A stretch of 7,292 nt of DNA from Rhizobium sp. Q54 (GTDB lineage: Bacteria; Pseudomonadota; Alphaproteobacteria; Rhizobiales; Beijerinckiaceae): contig CAMDOY010000176.1 of NCBI GenBank assembly GCA_945903655.1, forward strand, positions 1-7,292. Direction: 5' to 3'. A model generated the notes under the pieces. That model ran no database searches and had not been told where the DNA came from. It was given only the letters and a program-made list of their open reading frames with translations. The translations under genes were made by a program, and so were the position numbers. Within the stretch, counting starts at the first letter, position 1, and the number at the start of each line of letters is the position of its first letter. Below, one piece after another: positions 5,990 to 7,292 of this stretch.

Positions 5990-6901
5990 TCAGCGGTTCA
6001 CGATGATCGCCTTGGCGCGGACTTCCGCATAGCGCTTGTCCGACTCCCCCTGCAGCTTTTTGAAGAGCATGTCGTTGCGCAGATTATCAGCCGCCGCCGC
6101 ATCTTGCCGGTCGCTCTTGTTGCAGACCGCGAGCATTTCGATCCCCTGCGGGCTGCGCGAGGGGGGCGTGAGCTTGCCCACCGGCGTTGAGTCCAGTGTT
6201 TTGCGCAGGGCTTCGGGCAGGGTGGAAGCGGAGCGTGTGATGGGTTCCTTCACAGCCGTGTCGCGAAAGGCGGCTGCGATGGGGATGCCGCTGGCGCAAT
6301 CGGTGAAACGGGTGCGCAGCTGGTTGGCTTCAACGACGCGGCCTTCCGCATTGGCGCCGTTCGGCACCACGAGAATGATTTGCCGCACCGTATATTCCGC
6401 CGATTTGTTCTGGCCTGTTTTCGCCAGCTCTGCGCGGATCTCGGTCTCGCTGACTTCCAAAGTCCGGTTCAAGGCGCGAATGAGCTGCATCCAGCCAGCT
6501 TCCGCCTTCCACTTCTGCTTCCACTGGTCTTCCGTAACGCCAGCCCGCTGCAGGGCGCCAAGGAGGGTCTGTGGATCGCTCTTCAGGCGGCGGGCCGTGA
6601 CGCCAAGCGCCCAGCCGATATCGGGGTCGCCGGGATTGACCTTGTATTTCGACAGTTCCATCAGCTTCAGCCGCGTCTCGTAGATCGACTCGAGCGCAGC
6701 TTCGCGCGTCGCGTTTTTCTGGATCACGCGAAGCATCTTCATGTGCTGATCGATGTCGACATTCGTCACGGGATCGTCATTGACCGATGCGACCACGGCT
6801 TGCGCATGGGAAGGCGCGCTGGCCAGCGACCAGAAGCTGATGGCTCCCGCAAGCAGAAAGGCCACTCGAGCGGCGCGCTGGACGAAGCTGGTCCTGGACA
6901 T
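5990..6901 (-). CDS. surA: SurA-like periplasmic chaperone (degenerate parvulin-type PPIase)
   Basis: SurA-type proteins escort unfolded outer-membrane proteins through the periplasm to the BAM complex; LptD is a classic client. The 303-residue product has a clear signal peptide: basic MSRTSFVQRAAR, then a hydrophobic core, then APSHAQA with likely cleavage near residue 33-35. The SurA N-terminal chaperone helices follow (about 36-160), starting VVASVNDDPVTNVDID. A single reduced parvulin-like region covers about 168-262 (EYTVRQIILVV to IEMLAVCNK). It lacks the usual parvulin His residues and the GGDLG motif, so catalysis is doubtful. E. coli SurA is longer (about 428 residues) with two parvulin domains; shorter forms are usual in alphaproteobacteria. 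Cys202 and Cys260 could form a disulfide. The ATG at 6901 has AAGGAAG about 4 nt upstream. It starts 44 nt after lptD, supporting cotranscription. Confidence 0.85.
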   Translation of the reverse strand: MSRTSFVQRAARVAFLLAGAISFWSLASAPSHAQAVVASVNDDPVTNVDIDQHMKMLRVIQKNATREAALESIYETRLKLMELSKYKVNPGDPDIGWALGVTARRLKSDPQTLLGALQRAGVTEDQWKQKWKAEAGWMQLIRALNRTLEVSETEIRAELAKTGQNKSAEYTVRQIILVVPNGANAEGRVVEANQLRTRFTDCASGIPIAAAFRDTAVKEPITRSASTLPEALRKTLDSTPVGKLTPPSRSPQGIEMLAVCNKSDRQDAAAADNLRNDMLFKKLQGESDKRYAEVRAKAIIVNR

Positions 6902-6945
6902 GAATCTTCCTTCTTTAGCAGAGCCTGTAGGCGATCATATCATGA

Positions 6946-7292
6946 TCAGTGGCCGCTCAGGCCGCCCAGACCGTCCTGCACTTTAGTATATCCAAGGTCG
7001 GATTGCCAACGCGTCTCGCCAAGGGTGCGCAATTGCAATTGAACCATGACGGTCTGGTTCCGCACCGGGCCGACGCCACCCTTTTCCTGATAAATGGAGG
7101 TGTAGTTGACGCGCAGGGTCGTGCAGTCATCCATATATCCAGCGCCCAAGCCTAAGCCCGCCAGAGAAAACAGCCCGGCGTGGCCGCCCACGAGCTCGTT
7201 ATACCGGTAGCGTGACAGGTCGAAGATCGCATTTCCTGATACGAAGTAATTCGGATTGATCTTGTATTGCAGGCTGCTTGAGACGCCTTCGC
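6946..7292 (-). CDS. lptD: LPS-assembly protein LptD, C-terminal fragment
   Basis: LptD is the large outer-membrane beta-barrel that, with the lipoprotein LptE, inserts lipopolysaccharide into the outer leaflet. Only the last 114 residues are in the window; the rest lies beyond the right edge. The visible part shows amphipathic beta-strands of a barrel end: SSSLQYKINPNYFVSGNAIFD, then RYRYNELVGG, then AGLGLGAGYMDDCTTLRVNYT and the near-terminal NQTVMVQLQLRTLGETR strand, typical of alphaproteobacterial LptD. One cysteine, 58 residues before the C-terminus, sits where E. coli LptD has the Cys724-Cys725 pair used for its essential disulfides. The position directly upstream of a surA-like gene and pdxA matches the conserved order. 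The fragment alone would be a weak call; the context makes it strong. Confidence 0.88.
   Translation of the reverse strand, partial: EGVSSSLQYKINPNYFVSGNAIFDLSRYRYNELVGGHAGLFSLAGLGLGAGYMDDCTTLRVNYTSIYQEKGGVGPVRNQTVMVQLQLRTLGETRWQSDLGYTKVQDGLGGLSGH

Noticed and set aside
6933..6947. Inverted repeat GATCAT-ATC-ATGATC at the lptD stop
   Set aside because: Six AT-rich base pairs overlapping the stop codon, with no T-run; probably chance, and the spacing suggests cotranscription with the SurA-like gene.
1..7292. A novel defence, mobile or secondary-metabolite system
   Set aside because: All nine genes except the YkgJ-family one are well-known housekeeping genes in conserved blocks. No transposase, integrase, repeat array or toxin-antitoxin pair is visible on either strand.

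Overview
This window is a stretch of core housekeeping DNA from a GC-rich alphaproteobacterium. The wording of AcpP, FabF, PdxA and the SurA-like protein resembles Hyphomicrobiales (Rhizobiales); this rests on remembered family sequences, not on a search. Eight of the nine genes lie on the minus strand, so the genetic reading direction runs from right to left.

Right block (about 7292 down to 4020): the C-terminus of the outer-membrane LPS translocon protein LptD, a secreted SurA-like chaperone, the pyridoxal-phosphate synthesis enzyme PdxA and the 16S rRNA dimethyltransferase RsmA. This is the well-known lptD-surA-pdxA-rsmA neighbourhood. The genes are tightly packed, and pdxA and rsmA overlap by 4 nt (GTGA). 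LptD and SurA are linked because SurA-type chaperones help outer-membrane beta-barrels fold.

Middle (about 3415-4013): one plus-strand gene for a small cysteine-rich protein of the YkgJ/CxxCxxCC metal-binding family. It converges on rsmA with a 6-nt gap and diverges from fabD across a 182-bp spacer holding a short perfect palindrome and a candidate fabD promoter.

Left block (about 3414 down to 1): the type II fatty-acid synthesis genes fabD, fabG, acpP and fabF (cut by the window edge). FabD loads malonate onto ACP, FabF condenses it with the growing acyl-ACP, and FabG reduces the resulting beta-ketoacyl-ACP. acpP has a long 221-nt leader with repeats and small hairpins. It is followed by two strong hairpins, one with a U-tract, which probably let it be expressed above fabF.

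I found no mobile element, CRISPR array, tRNA or rRNA gene, and no convincing novel system. The observations worth following are regulatory (acpP leader and terminator, palindrome upstream of the YkgJ-family gene) and the placement of that uncharacterised metalloprotein. No gene-free stretch exceeds 300 bases.
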